Counted from the stretch's first letter, positions 40,939 through 52,845 are shown. The stretch: 64,000 nucleotides of DNA from Vandiemenella viatica (GCA_031002005.1 JARYHS010008074.1:13958924-14022923), one strand, 5' to 3'. The notes: generated by a model not told the origin, from the sequence alone. A program made the numbers and translations.

Positions 40939-42210
40939 TGAAGCATTTCGCATTTCGGATGCTTCATTTTTGCAAGCGAATATTCCTACCAAGATGTTTC
41001 GTGCCTGACAGCACTGGGCAGTAACGGTACCTCAGGTAGCGCGGCTCGGAATGTGTTTACTGGATGGGGATTAAAGAGACAGCTGTCGCGTCTGAAATTT
41101 TCCATTAGGCGAGAGAGAGGAACATGTTCCGTGACAAAGATGGACAAAAGTAGTGCCGAAGAGGGTGTGTGTGTTTGAGCCAATCACAGCCCCTGTGTGG
41201 TTTCACGCGGACTAATATGATTTATCTGCTTTCCATACAACGCGGGAGGCGAGGACTGTGCTGGGAGCCACCGTCGCGGCGGGTGCTTGTGTGAAGGAGG
41301 GAGCTTCTGAGCGGGTCGACGTAGGTTCCACCCTCGTGGCGGTTAAGACAGCCCTCCATAGCGACGGGCTGATTACGAGTAAGCACCGAGCTTGGTGGGA
41401 GGACGGCGGTTCGAATCCCCGTCCGGGCATCCAGATTTGGGTTTTTCATGGTTTCCCAAATCACTCCAGGCAATTGCCGAGATGCTTCCTTTAAAAAAGG
41501 CCATGGCCGAATTCCTTCCCATTCCTTGCGCCCCATCCTTTCCCGTCTCTAAAGACCTCGCTGTTAAGAGACATTAAGCAGTAAAAAAAAAAAAAATAAT
41601 AAATAAATAAATAAAACGAATGTGCTGCGTGTGCAGATTTGTGCAGCTCTGCTTTGTGTGTTGCCGAGAGTGTATCAGTGCGACCTCACACTCACGTGAG
41701 TTACTAAGCAACGTCCCTGGTTGTAACTACCACCCGGTAATTCGTGATCTGTTGTGAAGATCTCTTGTGGTGGTCTCCTTCAAGCCTCCTTCGTCGCCAA
41801 GGACCACCTCCACGGTAATATTTTCAAGTACCTACTACCGCAAATCTTTGTTTGAAACTGTCGAGACCCCAAAACTGTGTTACAAATCCCAGTAACGGCC
41901 TTCATCGAGATAAAGAGGTTCTCACTCTCTGAACTGAGCTAAATTATCATTGTAAATGGTCTGCTATCCCTCTGCTTCGTGTCCAACTTGTATTTAATTT
42001 CTTTTTCTTTTTTTTATCATAACAATTTTGTGCATAAAGTAACTTTTCTTTGCACATAATAAAATATAATGTAATTAATGGTAGATTGCCGTTTTCATTA
42101 TTTGAAATCTCCCATTTCCAATGCTTAATGGATATAATTAGCTACTTGCACTGTTATTATTAAAATAATTATTGCAGGGAAAACATTTATTAATTTCATG
42201 TGGAAGTAAT
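40939..42210 (+). mobile_element. 5' LTR of the gag-only LTR retrotransposon
   Basis: The LTR begins TGAAGCATTTCG with a tandem CATTTCG duplication. It aligns with three separate pieces further right (45138-45192, 52846-52873, 53957-54719) that together form the first 820 bases of the 3' LTR. The end is not fixed by comparison; I place it just before the probable primer-binding site at 42214. The LTR carries an embedded SINE (41391-41624). The left junction falls in the hAT pseudogene. Confidence 0.7.
41391..41624 (+). mobile_element. tRNA-derived SINE inside the 5' LTR
   Basis: The B box GGTTCGAATCC (41408-41418) and the body CATCCAGATTTGGGTTTTTC through GACCTCGCTGTTAAGAGACA match the SINE at 54329-54583. 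About 38 bases with the A box are deleted here. The tail is poly(A) followed by AAAT repeats. Confidence 0.78.
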
Positions 42211-42213
42211 TCC

Positions 42214-42231
42214 TGGCGCCCAGCTCTTATC
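42214..42231 (+). promoter_or_regulatory. probable primer-binding site of the gag-only element
   Basis: TGGCGCCCAGC begins here; the first nine bases (TGGCGCCCA) equal the start of tRNA-Lys-primed binding sites known from several Ty3/gypsy elements. The match beyond is weak, and the LTR end is unproven. Confidence 0.45.
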
Positions 42232-42684
42232 ATGAATGCAAATTTTTTAGCGGACATTTAGAGCTCTCACCAATAAATGGTGCAAGGTGTAGTTTGGTAA
42301 TTTTCGTACCTGGTACACTACATAAAATGGTTCTCCCAACGCGGGGCTTCGAGTATATTAATTTGTCAGTTAGCCAAATTATCGGTTTTGTCCAGTAGGC
42401 CCCAAACATAAATGCACAAAATTTGCGGCTCGACAATCATAATATCTGTGGTGGTTGCTAATAGATTTGTGGCTTCCCATTGGGCGTGTTTGTTTCAGCT
42501 GCAGAGGTTCACTGAATTGACGCAGATTATATGTGTAGAGCACTTAGAATATTGTGATAATTTTATTACAGGTGCAGAAATTAGGCGACGTGCATGTTAT
42601 GATTTTTTTTTTTTTCTATGTTTCATTTGTTGTGCTTGTTGAATTCGTTGTCGGCATGTGGCTTGTGTAATGCAACATTGTAAA

Positions 42685-42851
42685 CAGGGCCGGCGCTAGG
42701 AATTTCGGGCCTGGGGTTAGCTCTACAAAGTAGCCGGTCGACAATGGGCTGATTCTTGGCTTCGAGGCCAGGGGGCCCCTGCAGTCGGTGATCGGGGGGC
42801 CCTCATCAGCCGGCGGGCCCGGGTACATTTGATCCGCTTACCCCGGCCCTG
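42685..42851. mobile_element. hAT-type MITE in the gag leader
   Basis: The ends CAGGGCCGG and CCGGCCCTG enclose 167 GC-rich bases. Eight-base flanks ATTGTAAA (42677-42684) and ATTGTCAA (42852-42859) differ at one position and fit the 8-bp duplication of hAT elements. Confidence 0.85.
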
Positions 42852-43210
42852 ATTGTCAATGCAGCTTCGCTTTAATGGTGCAAAGTGAGTTATCAATTGT
42901 TATGCCGCGAAATTTGCTGGTTGTTCTAAGCTACTTGCGCAATCTTATATCTCTAATTAAAGGTATAGTCAAAGAGTCATTTAAAGGAGGACATCATATG
43001 AATTTGCGGTCCGGCAAAACTTTGATCAGTAAAGAATCTTGCAATAGCCACAAAAGTAAGGATAACGGCGAAATTATGGCAGGGTCTGAGCAAGGCAATA
43101 CTGCTGCAGTTGTGCCAAATAGCGGACTTGCGTAACAGGCGAGTCATGATCAAATTTTCGCACCTGGTACAGTGGTTCCTGTGGATGCGAATGTACAGAC
43201 GGGAGGAAAT

Positions 43211-44578
43211 ATGGACATAATGGATTTATTGAAGCAAATTTCGGCTCAAGTTAGTGTCACAAACAGGGAACTTGCCGCGGTTAAAGCCGAAATGAAAGTT
43301 CTGTCTGACAGTCACAGCGCTTTAAATGCGAAGTTAGACAATTCCATTTCCGAAGTGCGTCGAGAGATGGAAAATAAAATCTCAGCCGTCCAAGGGAGTC
43401 TCAATGCTGAAATCAGCGTAATCAAGCAAACCGCAGAGCGAACGTTTACCGCATGCGAGCAGATTCAAAGTGCGCAAGACGCGTTACGCGAAAAGATTAC
43501 TAGCTCAGTGACCAAGGTGGACAAACTGAATCACCAGACGTCAAATGAGCGAGAATTGTTAAAAAAGGAATTGCAGCTGGTAGACGAACGCAATAGCAAA
43601 ATGTTCGATTCAGTGGACAATAAATTAAAGGATACAGATGTTCAGATCGGAGCAGTGGATAGGATAATTGCTGAAGCGCGAGAGGCGCATAATTCGTTTC
43701 AGCCGGACATGCTTGAAAAATGTGGAAGCATAGAAAAAAGGATTGTGGCAATCCAGGAACGTGTGGATGGGCAATTGAATCCCATGTCCCGTCATGTAGG
43801 CCCCATGGTCTTTAATGTGGAATTGCCGTTGCCCGAGTTTGGTTCAAAGATGGGTGTTAATCCTAAAGCATTCACGCAGGATGTAGAAACTTATTTCTAT
43901 GTGAAACGCGTTCCCGAGGAGTTGAAGCTACTGGTTGTCCGGTCGATGCTGCAAAATCAGGCTAAACATTGGTTTGATGTAGAATGTGGATCTCATACTG
44001 CATACGAAAATTTCAAGAAAGTCTTCCTTAAGACGTATTGGTCCCCGGAAGAGCAGGCGCAAAATAAGCTTCGCGTTTATTGCGGCAGACACGAACAACG
44101 GGCAGGTCAATCACGCTATGATTATGCCGCCAAGTTGGTGAATATGGCGAAATATTTCGATCCGCCAATGAGCGAAGCCGAAATAATTTCCGGGATTGGA
44201 ACTCACTTTCCACCGGAAGTACAGCACCAACTCAGCCCTGCTGTCGTTGGCACGATAAAACAGATGTTGGAAGTCTTACGAAGATTCGACCAAATTGACG
44301 CCCGCTCTAAAGGCACTAACAAAGTCGATAATAAGTCACAATCATCGTCGAATTTTGGAATGAAAGGCAATGGTCACGGGGCGGAACCTCAGCATAAATG
44401 GTGGAATGGTCAGAAAAATAGTGCAAAAGATCCTGGTCACCAACAAAATTGGAGAGAACGCAGACCGGCCAAGCCGCCAGAAGATAAAGCTTTCGTAAAT
44501 TGTATAGCACAAGAATTGAGAAAAGTTAACGGAGGCGGAAATTCAGACCCGCCAGCCGAACAAGTTTTATTGAATTAA
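43211..44578 (+). CDS. Gag protein of a gag-only LTR retrotransposon
   Basis: I used the first ATG of the open frame (MDIMDLLKQISAQ). In the same frame an upstream start at 42998 (MNLRSGKTLI) is typical of Gag N-termini but is separated by a TAA at 43133-43135. Residues 1-190 are heptad-rich and probably form a coiled coil. Residues 210-360 are a retrotransposon Gag capsid-like domain (YFYVKRVPEELKLLVVRSML, AKHWFDVEC, FKKVFLKTYWSPEEQ, QSRYDYAAKLVNMAKYF). The tail is basic and lacks a CCHC knuckle. No protease, RT or integrase frame follows before the 3' LTR at 45138, so the element must depend on enzymes from relatives. Confidence 0.85.
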   Translation: MDIMDLLKQISAQVSVTNRELAAVKAEMKVLSDSHSALNAKLDNSISEVRREMENKISAVQGSLNAEISVIKQTAERTFTACEQIQSAQDALREKITSSVTKVDKLNHQTSNERELLKKELQLVDERNSKMFDSVDNKLKDTDVQIGAVDRIIAEAREAHNSFQPDMLEKCGSIEKRIVAIQERVDGQLNPMSRHVGPMVFNVELPLPEFGSKMGVNPKAFTQDVETYFYVKRVPEELKLLVVRSMLQNQAKHWFDVECGSHTAYENFKKVFLKTYWSPEEQAQNKLRVYCGRHEQRAGQSRYDYAAKLVNMAKYFDPPMSEAEIISGIGTHFPPEVQHQLSPAVVGTIKQMLEVLRRFDQIDARSKGTNKVDNKSQSSSNFGMKGNGHGAEPQHKWWNGQKNSAKDPGHQQNWRERRPAKPPEDKAFVNCIAQELRKVNGGGNSDPPAEQVLLN

Positions 44579-44956
44579 GCTGCTCTTGACAAACGTCATG
44601 CACGTATAAATTAGAGGAATAAATTATATGATGTTTATTAGTAACGGGGTTAAAGTTATAATTTGATAATTGTATTTGCATGTACCTTATTAGAAGTAGT
44701 ATGTTGTAATATGAAGTGTGTTGTATGCCTGAATGATGAATGCTTGAGGCGTTAATCGTTGCTGTTCCTGACAAAGAGACTCTCATGTTGGGAGGACGCG
44801 GATCTTTTGGCGACCAAGCAAATCTAAAGTCAATTTAGGGATACGATTTTGGATTTTAATGAAAGCCAGTAATTTTATTAATGTATTTGCTCATGTGAGT
44901 TCATGTAGTCTGTAACCGCAATTTGTTGTAGTAAGCGGGCTAGCAGATCATATTTG

Positions 44957-45014
<58 letters not shown>

Positions 45015-45121
45015 TAAATGTAAACAGAGAGGTTTGAGTTCAAGTAAATTCTGTGAAAATTAACTAGTGCGTGTCAAATCGTGACTTATAATTACGAAGT
45101 GAAGCATCTACTTCGTAATTA
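44579..45121 (+). other. non-coding tail of the gag-only element
   Basis: These 540 bases contain no pol homology. They include a (TA)n microsatellite at 44957-45011 and a short inverted repeat, ACTTCGTAATTAC, with its complement near 45090-45122. Confidence 0.7.
44957..45011. repeat. (TA)n microsatellite
   Basis: About 27 uninterrupted TA units. It is part of the gag-only element, between gag and the 3' LTR. Confidence 0.9.
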
Positions 45122-45123
45122 CA

Positions 45124-45134
45124 AACTGGGGGGA
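45124..45134 (+). promoter_or_regulatory. polypurine tract of the gag-only element
   Basis: AAACTGGGGGGA lies three bases before the 3' LTR start (TGAAGCATTTCGG at 45138). A purine-rich primer next to the LTR is required for plus-strand DNA synthesis. Confidence 0.65.
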
Positions 45135-45137
45135 TTA

Positions 45138-45192
45138 TGAAGCATTTCGGATGCTTCATTTTTGCAAGCGAATATTCCTACCAAGATGCTTC
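45138..45192 (+). mobile_element. 3' LTR of the gag-only element, first piece
   Basis: Fifty-five bases equal to 40939-40992 up to CCAAGATG, plus CTTC, which is the target-site duplication of the next element. The LTR continues at 52846. Confidence 0.85.
45189..45192. repeat. target-site duplication (CTTC), left
   Basis: CTTC is repeated at 52846-52849, on the other side of the LARD-like element. The undisturbed 5' LTR has TTTC at this position (near 40993). Confidence 0.75.
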
Positions 45193-46031
45193 TGTGATGA
45201 TCGTTTTGGACATATATATTTATTCGAAAGAATGAGGATTTTAGGTAGATTAAATATTTCGTAAAGTTAGTGGAGCCTCGAGTCAGGACAGAATGCAAGC
45301 ACGAGTGTCAGCAGGTGCTTTTTATGGGTAAAACGCTGACGGCTGACTAAGAGGGCATCGCTCTGTTCGGTGACGCAAAACCGAACTTACGAGCGACCAC
45401 AGCGAGCCAAACTCGCTCTCACTTTGTCGATCACTATCAACCAGTCAATATGGGCTAATTCTTAGCTAGGCCGTGTCTCGTTAGCTTGCCTCGCCACCAT
45501 GCATCCATCGTGTCAATTCGCCATTCAGTCAAGAAGTTAACATTCTCAGTCAGTTTGTGGCTCAGTCAATAATTATTATTTGTAGAGGCTATCGGGAGTT
45601 ATCCTTACAGATCGCGCTCTGAACTGTATTCATACAGTCTTCAGTGATTAATAAAAGGGACTCTAGATACGATAGTCGCCTACATTATTTATTAGGTAGA
45701 TTCTCAGCTGGGTTATAGTTTTGCCCTGGCCTTTCCCTGCCTAATCGGTTCCCAACCGTAACTAATGGAGTGGTGTCATGATTCCTGACAATTAACATCA
45801 ATTAACATCTTACTATAGCCCACAAGTCTTTGCTTAGATCATCAGAAGACAGAAGACATCTCAAGAGAGAAGACAGTGCAAGAGGAATAGAAGACTTAGT
45901 AAATGTCCCGAATGTCAGTAAACGTCCACCCTAAAGTCTTCTTCCACCACAAGCCCACAAACTCACCCCCATCCACTCAGTCCTCTTGACAACGTAAGGT
46001 TCAGCACAGGGGATTCAGTCCGGCCTTTACA
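45193..46031 (+). repeat. 5' LTR of the LARD-like element
   Basis: Starts TGTGATGATCG and ends CGGCCTTTACA. An AATAAA signal lies near 45650 and a TTATTTATT stretch near 45685, either of which may belong to the R region. Confidence 0.9.
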
Positions 46032-46033
46032 TT

Positions 46034-46049
46034 TGGTTTTCAGAAGTGG
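46034..46049 (+). promoter_or_regulatory. primer-binding site of the LARD-like element
   Basis: TGGTTTTCAGAAGTGG lies two bases past the LTR. It resembles tRNA-Leu-type sites of the mdg3 kind (TGGTGTCAGAAGTGG) with one substitution and one extra base. The tRNA assignment is an inference. Confidence 0.65.
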
Positions 46050-49000
46050 AATTTACGGATCGGATAGTGGAAGATTCGAACCAAAGACCTTTAGGATGGA
46101 AAACCTTCGTGGGAAGAATGACGAAGAAATCACGGGGAGTAATTGAATGGCAGATGGAATGTATTGGTGGTGAGACGGGCGAGACAGTTAACGGTTGACA
46201 GCTAATTTAATCAGTCTTAACTGAAGCTATTATATCGGCGACGGGCTTCTACCACCGGGCGAAATCTACGCGAGACGGACGTGCTGAGCGAGCAGCAGTC
46301 GAGTTGCAGCCAGCGGCGACAACACCAGTTCTTCCGGGACATCACGACGCCAGCAGAGCAGTTCTACCAGCTTCAAATCGTCGAAAACTGCAGACGGTGA
46401 GTTTTGAACACGCACGCATGCATATGGCAATAAATTACGGGTTCGTTTTGTGGAAAAAATTGCATATTTTTCAAGTTCTAGAGTGATTTGTTTCTAAAAA
46501 ATTGATTTATTTAAATTTACTGTTGAAAGTACGCAACTGTTTTAAAATAATGATTAATAAATGCTTTAATATTTGGTTTCTGTCGGAAAATGCTATGTTC
46601 AACGATAATTCTGTTCAAAAATGTTGTTTAATGCGAAATATGTGGCGGAAGGAAAAATTGCGGTCTATCAGTTAATAAATTAAAAGGAAACTGTAATTCG
46701 CGTAGTATGTTTATCAGTTTTGTGTCAGAATTAGTTAGTTCAAATACACAGATAATATACATTAAAGAAATTATTTCCTCAAACTATGTTTCCAAATGTG
46801 ATATTCTTTAAAAAATATAATTCAATAATTTCTGAATGAAATGAAATAATGTAAATTTCAGTCAAAAGACTTAGTTGAAGGTTACGGTTTTGGCCGTAGG
46901 CGCCCGGACAATGCGGTAATTTCAACTGAAATCTATATAAATTTGATCTGATTAAAAATACAATGTGAAGTTTAGTCAAATTATTATATTTGAAGATGCA
47001 ATCAACTTCAAAATAGGTACAGTCAAATTATTTTCAGTTAAGAAAGCATGTACTGCGTAAATTCTATTTAGAAGGATGGTTGAATAGTTTGTAGCTCTGA
47101 TCGTTGGTGCGCACCGAACAGAGTAACCAACAATATTGTTAAATTCCATAAACGTTTAAACAAATATGCGTTAAGGAAAAAAAGAGATCTCACTGGTTTT
47201 GGAAAGACTTATACGTAACCCTTACTCTCTATAAATGCAATACAAGTTGAGAACAATTTTTTGCATTAGTTTATAATTATTTCAATGTTATATGGATTTT
47301 GTGATAATTAATGTAACACAATATGTGTTTTGAGCAAGTGCCGGTTAGGCAAGAGCTAATCAAATGTTCAAGTTAAAAATCATTCTTCTGTTGGGTAAAA
47401 TTCATTTAGTGGTTTGTCTTGTTAAGTTGGCAGACATGTATCAGGAACTAGAAGTACGATTTCTTGATTGCTTTATATGTAAAGACAGCAGTATTTGAAA
47501 AAATGTTAATCAAACTTTGTAACATAAAATAATTTTTAAAATCTGTTTAAGAAAATAGCGAGGAAAATATGCACTAAATTACGAACTTAAGCGTGGCATT
47601 AAAATGGAATAGTTTTCCCAATTTAATTGAAATTTTGTTATTACTCGAAGCGCGTTACCTAGCAACAAAATACAAAATCTGGTTTCAGATATGACTATTG
47701 TGCGTGGAAAGAATATGCATGCTGTTTACATTAAAAATAAGATATTCATGAATAATTATTTTATATGCTGGCCTGATGGGATAAAAATAAATTTAAGATC
47801 AGTGTACAGTGCTTAGTGGAAAACTTGTAAGAATAACTGTGCTATTTAAGTAGACAGAAGTAAAAGGTTATCGTTAAGGAGATGTGTGCTAGATGAAATT
47901 GTTAGGGCGTGCAAGAAATAATTTTATTTAGTGATGCTGCTTCGAGAAAAAGAGAAAATGTCGAAATGTTGAAATGTTAGTGCATGTCGCAAACGGCGAA
48001 TGCGTATAAAAGTTGAAGGGTGCTGAGTAGTTAAAATATGAGCAACGGTTACGGAGGTTAAGAATTGATTTCTCAGGAATTATCGAACGGGTTGAGAGTA
48101 GCAAAGATCTCGAAGTTCAGGAATGCATTCTATTTAATTTGCGCCTGCTTCGTAGTTCAATAGACGCATACGCAATCAGGGAAGGATAGGCCAATCTCTG
48201 CCCGCAATACGATTGTCCTAAGTCTATATGTTACGTCAAAACTCCGGGAGATAAATTTCCAGAACGTTGGGAGAAAATAATGTTAAATGTGTTGAAGGAA
48301 GTAAAGTTGCAAATTGTTAGTGGAAACGTCGAGAACTGAGCCAACCATTCAGGTGGTTACGTACCAAAATGTTCCGATAAACTCCGCGAGTTGAAGTAAA
48401 AGGAGAGGAATATTTGGGAGCATCCTGTGTAGCTAAACCGGCAGCGGGAATATCGGTTACGGCCACATCGTTCTGGCGATTGTGTGCAAATGTTTCGAGA
48501 GAGTCCGCGGGTTAAAGCAAATGTGATATTAAGTGGTACCAGAGTATAAGAGAATTTTATGTGCACGCAGAAGTAAAAATATTGTTGATGTTAGTGGCCA
48601 CAGAAAGACGAATTGGGGTCGCACACAAATAAACTAGCATCATGGTAAGCACAGGTAGGTAAAAACACTATGTAAGCAGTTAGATGAGGTTGTCACAATA
48701 TAGTGTACAAAACCGCCCTCCTTTTAGATTTTAGAAATTAGTTGAAAGTGTTTTAATGTAGTCGATGATATAGTTATCTCTGAACAACTAGCTGTAGTAG
48801 GTCAGAGGGAGGTTTTTTTTTTTTTTGTTTTTTTTTTTTTTTTTCCAGCGAGTGTTGAAGTAGACATGGCGTAACAAAAAAATGTGTTTTAAGTTGTGCT
48901 CTTAGTGGTTTAATGGGTTTATACATATAATCAGAGTTGAGTGTTTAGCCCGATTTAACTACGTAATGCATATTTTACGCCTGTGTTAGTTGTCGGAGAC

Positions 49001-51993
49001 CAAACATATGAGTTTTGGTTTGTGAGTAAGTGTACGCGGTACTGCATATGTGTACGACGGATTTCGGCGTGATTATTCCGTGTTTATAAATGCCCGTGGC
49101 TGCTAATGTGAAATCAATTTGGCAATATTCGTTACTCAAGGAGATTAGTGAACTCAAGGAGTGACTTTCCACGTAATAAAGACTGTTTATTTAGCCGTTA
49201 CGAGCGTTAAGAACAGACGGTGTATGACGAACAGTTGGAAGTTACATTACATTAAGTGCTTGCAAGTCACTTGCCACTCTAACGAATTCTTCGGATAAAT
49301 GTTATTGTGAAGTGTATAATAGTGTTAACATTTTATTTTCCATTGGTGGTCGGAAATTAGTACACTTAAGGAACTAGCAGAATAAATGTGTTCATGTATT
49401 TGTGAAAACGGAGTGTTTATTTTATTGGGTGCTGTGCAAAGTACGGCCAGTAGAAAAAACTGTTAATTCAGGTTGAAAATGTGATTAACGCATTCCTTAG
49501 GCATTTCTATTTAAGAAAAAGTGTACGCGAAGTCGAGAAAACAGGTAGGAAAGAAGTAATATAGTGAAATTCGTCGGGTTACGTGCGGTATTAGCCGATG
49601 TGTAGCAGCCATTTCTACCGCGAATGTGCTATTCCTCAAGCTGTACACATGTTGATTTTCAAAAGAGCTGTATTGGTGGACGTTGTGGTTAGGTTGAAAT
49701 GCAGCCTGGACCGGAATTACGACTAATATTCCGTAGTGTATAGTGGGTTTTGAACGACTAATGAGGCCGCCATGCCACATTCTGACTATAATGACGCCAC
49801 ACACGGTACGAGACGTCCATTGCCGCTAATGCCATAATATGCGTAACCGTGTTGTATTTTCTACGAAGTGCACGTAATATTCCCGAACCATCCAATGGTG
49901 GCGACCAAGTTACATTAAAACGAAGTCCGATTACACCTTTCCTTAGGTAAATAACAATTTTCATAGTGAAATATCGAAAAAAAAAAACTATCAAGTCAAA
50001 CACGTTATAAACAGTATATATAATTTTCACAGTTGTTTGACAAGGTTCCTTGAAGGGAAGTAAGCAACTAAGTTAAATGGTAAACTGTAAGTGGAAATAA
50101 TCACGAGAATTTACGAGAATACGAAAGCCCAACCAACATAAGGTCGCATCTAGGTAATTAACCCATGAAAGAATAACTTTTATCGATAGACAGTAAGCAT
50201 AGACATCTGAGAGACTGGTTAAGTATAAATTAGAAGTAAAAAAAAGTACAAAAAATAGAAAAATACTTTAAATATTAAAAGAATAAAGTGATTCAGACTG
50301 TCAAGAATGTTTCAGTATGTATGTGAGTATAATTGTTCACTTGTATGGGTCTGTGTAATGTATCTGTTTGGATAGCGAAACTATGCGTTTATGAATTGTA
50401 ATATAATTGAAGAATTCAGTAAAAGAAGGGAGATTACATTTAAGATGGATCAGCTATGATGATCATGTAATAGAATTTTATTCTGTATGAATGGATATAT
50501 CTTTGTTGATCATAGAACAGGAAGAATAAAAGGGTATCAAATTTAATCGCAAATATAGTATGAAATATGGGAATTTAGTGTACTTAACTCTTTCCGTGCG
50601 AATAGAAATTAACTCAAAATGTTTTATCTTGTATTCAATATATGTGTAACCAAATTTCAATATATTATTAATAATTCTTTCCCTTATAAATAGTTTTCAA
50701 TGTAATAAATTTATAAATGAGTCAGAATTTTATGAATCGATGGATAATAATTTTGCCTATACAGTTTTGTTAATTTACAATATAAATGTGATTTTTCCCA
50801 AGTTGACCATAGTATATTAGGACCGAACCCAAATTTTATAAGTAAATAATCTATTTAGCGTCATGACATGTTTTGAATTTTCAAAAAGAAATTGCCATAT
50901 ATATTTGTGGGTGATTCAAAATTCGCTCAAAAACGCGAAATCTTAGGAACATATTCTGCGTGTAGTCGAATTGTTTCAGTGAAAACTTGCAGCGAACGGC
51001 CTCGCGACGAGCATATTGTCGACGCAGCAAGTCTCGAGTTACAAGTCGGCGACCTGACACATCACTACACGCAGCCGCGAGTGAAAAGAAAGACATTTGA
51101 TAAGTACTAAACAGACGTTTTCATTCAGGCAATTGTTCATCGAAAATTATTGTTCGTCATTCTAAAATCATGAATCCTGTATTTTAACTTCAAAATTGCC
51201 ATATATAATACGGAAATAATTATGTCAAGGTAATAGTTATACAGCGTAAATTATGTTGTCAAGATTCACACTTAGAATAACTTGTGAACACTGAAGACAC
51301 AATTCAGTTTACTGATTATCGATCTAATGACATTTAATCTGATTTTAAACAATTTCGCTGATATTTCATGACAAACTTGGTTTATACTTAGTCTAAAATA
51401 TCAAGGAGAAAGACTTCAAATTTCATTTATTCTGCAGTAATGTAAAAATAATTTTTAACGCTCTGTAATCAAATTTACTTCACTTTGGATTAGAAATTTT
51501 CATATTTGGGAAATATGAGTAGTAATCAAGCATAGAATCAAAAACAGTAGCATCTTATGCCATAAGTAACTATACGTCTTTATCACACAAGGTCACGATG
51601 TTCTAATTCATGCAGTTAACTACTTTGATGAAATATTACTACCTTAAAACACAATTTTACACTTGTGTACATATTAATGATACATGAGAACAGTTATTAA
51701 CTTGTTTCTGTAACATGTAATCTAGTAAGAAATAATTATGATGTATGTAACATTTTCTCGAATTGATCGATGACTATTTTAAAGGAGAGCAATAGCCAAT
51801 ACATAATTGACTGATTTTCATAATTAGATTTTATAAGTTACATATACATAACTTTTTTAATCGACTGTATGGATAAAACCGGAAAACAAATTTTATTTTC
51901 AATTTTTATTTGACTCGACTAACGGCGAAGTGAAAGGTGAATCAGTATTCCTATACAGTGTTATGACATTATACGGGGACGTATAATGGATTG
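46050..51993 (+). other. non-coding interior of the LARD-like element
   Basis: About 5.9 kb of moderately AT-rich sequence. No frame exceeds 97 codons, and the frames look random. A poly(T) stretch lies at 48812-48845. A splice-donor-like GGTAAGCACAGGTAGGTAAA is at 48644-48663. The motif TTAGGTTGAAATGCAGCC (49690) is shared with the foldback locus. The first 400 bases after the primer-binding site are richer in G and C and may hold the packaging signal; I cannot confirm this. Confidence 0.7.
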
Positions 51994-52006
51994 GACGGGG
52001 GAGATA
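51994..52006 (+). promoter_or_regulatory. polypurine tract of the LARD-like element
   Basis: GACGGGGGAGATA directly precedes the 3' LTR start at 52007. Confidence 0.75.
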
Positions 52007-52845
52007 TGTGATGGTCGTTTTGGACATATATATTTATACGAAAGAATGAGGATTTTAGGTAGATTAAATATTTCGTAAAGTTAGTGGAGCCTCGAGTCAG
52101 GACAGACTGCAAGCACGAGTGTCAGCAGGTGCTGTTTATTGGTAAAACGCTGACGGCTGACTAAGAGGGCATCGCTCTGTTCGGTGACGCAAAACCGAAC
52201 TTACGAGCGACCACAGCGAGCCAAACTCGCTCTCACTTTGTCGATCACTAGCAACCAGTCAATATGGGCTAATTCTTAGCTAGGCCGTGTCTCGTGAGCT
52301 TACCTCGCCACCATGCATCCATCGTGTCAATTCGCCATTCAGTCAAGAAGTTAACATTCTCAGTCAGTTTGTGGCTCAGTCAATAATTATTATTTGTAGA
52401 GGCTATCGGGAGTTATCCTTACTGATCGCGCTCTGAACTGTATTCATACAGTCTTCAGTGATTAATAAAAGGTACTCTAGATACGATAGTCGCCTACATT
52501 ATTTATTAGGTAGATTCTCAGCTGGATTATAGTTTTGCCCTGGCCTTTCCCTGCCTAATCGGTTCTCCAACCGTAACTAATCGAGTGGTGTCATGATTCC
52601 TGACAATTAACATCAATTAACATCTTACTATAGCCCACAAGTCTTTGCTTAGATCATCAGAAGCAGAAGACATCTCAAGAGAGAAGACAGCGCAAGAGGA
52701 ATAGAAGACTTAGTAAATGTCCCGAATGTCAGTAAACGTCCACCCTAAAGTCTTCTTCCACCACAAGCCCACAAACTCACCCCCATCCACTCAGTCCTCT
52801 TGACAACGTAAGGTTCAGCACAGGGGATTCAGTCCGGCCTTTACA
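52007..52845 (+). repeat. 3' LTR of the LARD-like element
   Basis: The same length as the 5' LTR (839 bases) and almost the same sequence. It starts TGTGATGGTCG and ends CGGCCTTTACA. Confidence 0.9.

Larger units (their letters stand above)
45193..52845 (+). mobile_element. LARD-like LTR retrotransposon without coding capacity
   Basis: Two 839-base direct repeats (45193-46031, 52007-52845) with TG…CA ends enclose 5975 bases. A primer-binding site and a polypurine tract are in place, and a 4-bp duplication flanks the element. The longest frame inside is under 100 codons and no Gag or Pol motif is visible. These are the defining features of large retrotransposon derivatives. By eye the LTRs differ at about 15 sites plus two single-base indels, so the insertion is fairly recent. 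Confidence 0.88.

Noticed and set aside
44957..45011. (TA)n tract as replication origin or cruciform regulator
   Set aside because: A plain microsatellite inside a retrotransposon is sufficient explanation.
50881..51110. Short frames of about 70 codons in the LARD-like interior
   Set aside because: They are overlapping, on both strands, without family resemblance, and of a length expected by chance.
40939..52845. Endogenous retrovirus
   Set aside because: There is no pol or env frame in either LTR element. One has only gag and the other no coding sequence, so they are classed as non-autonomous LTR retrotransposons.
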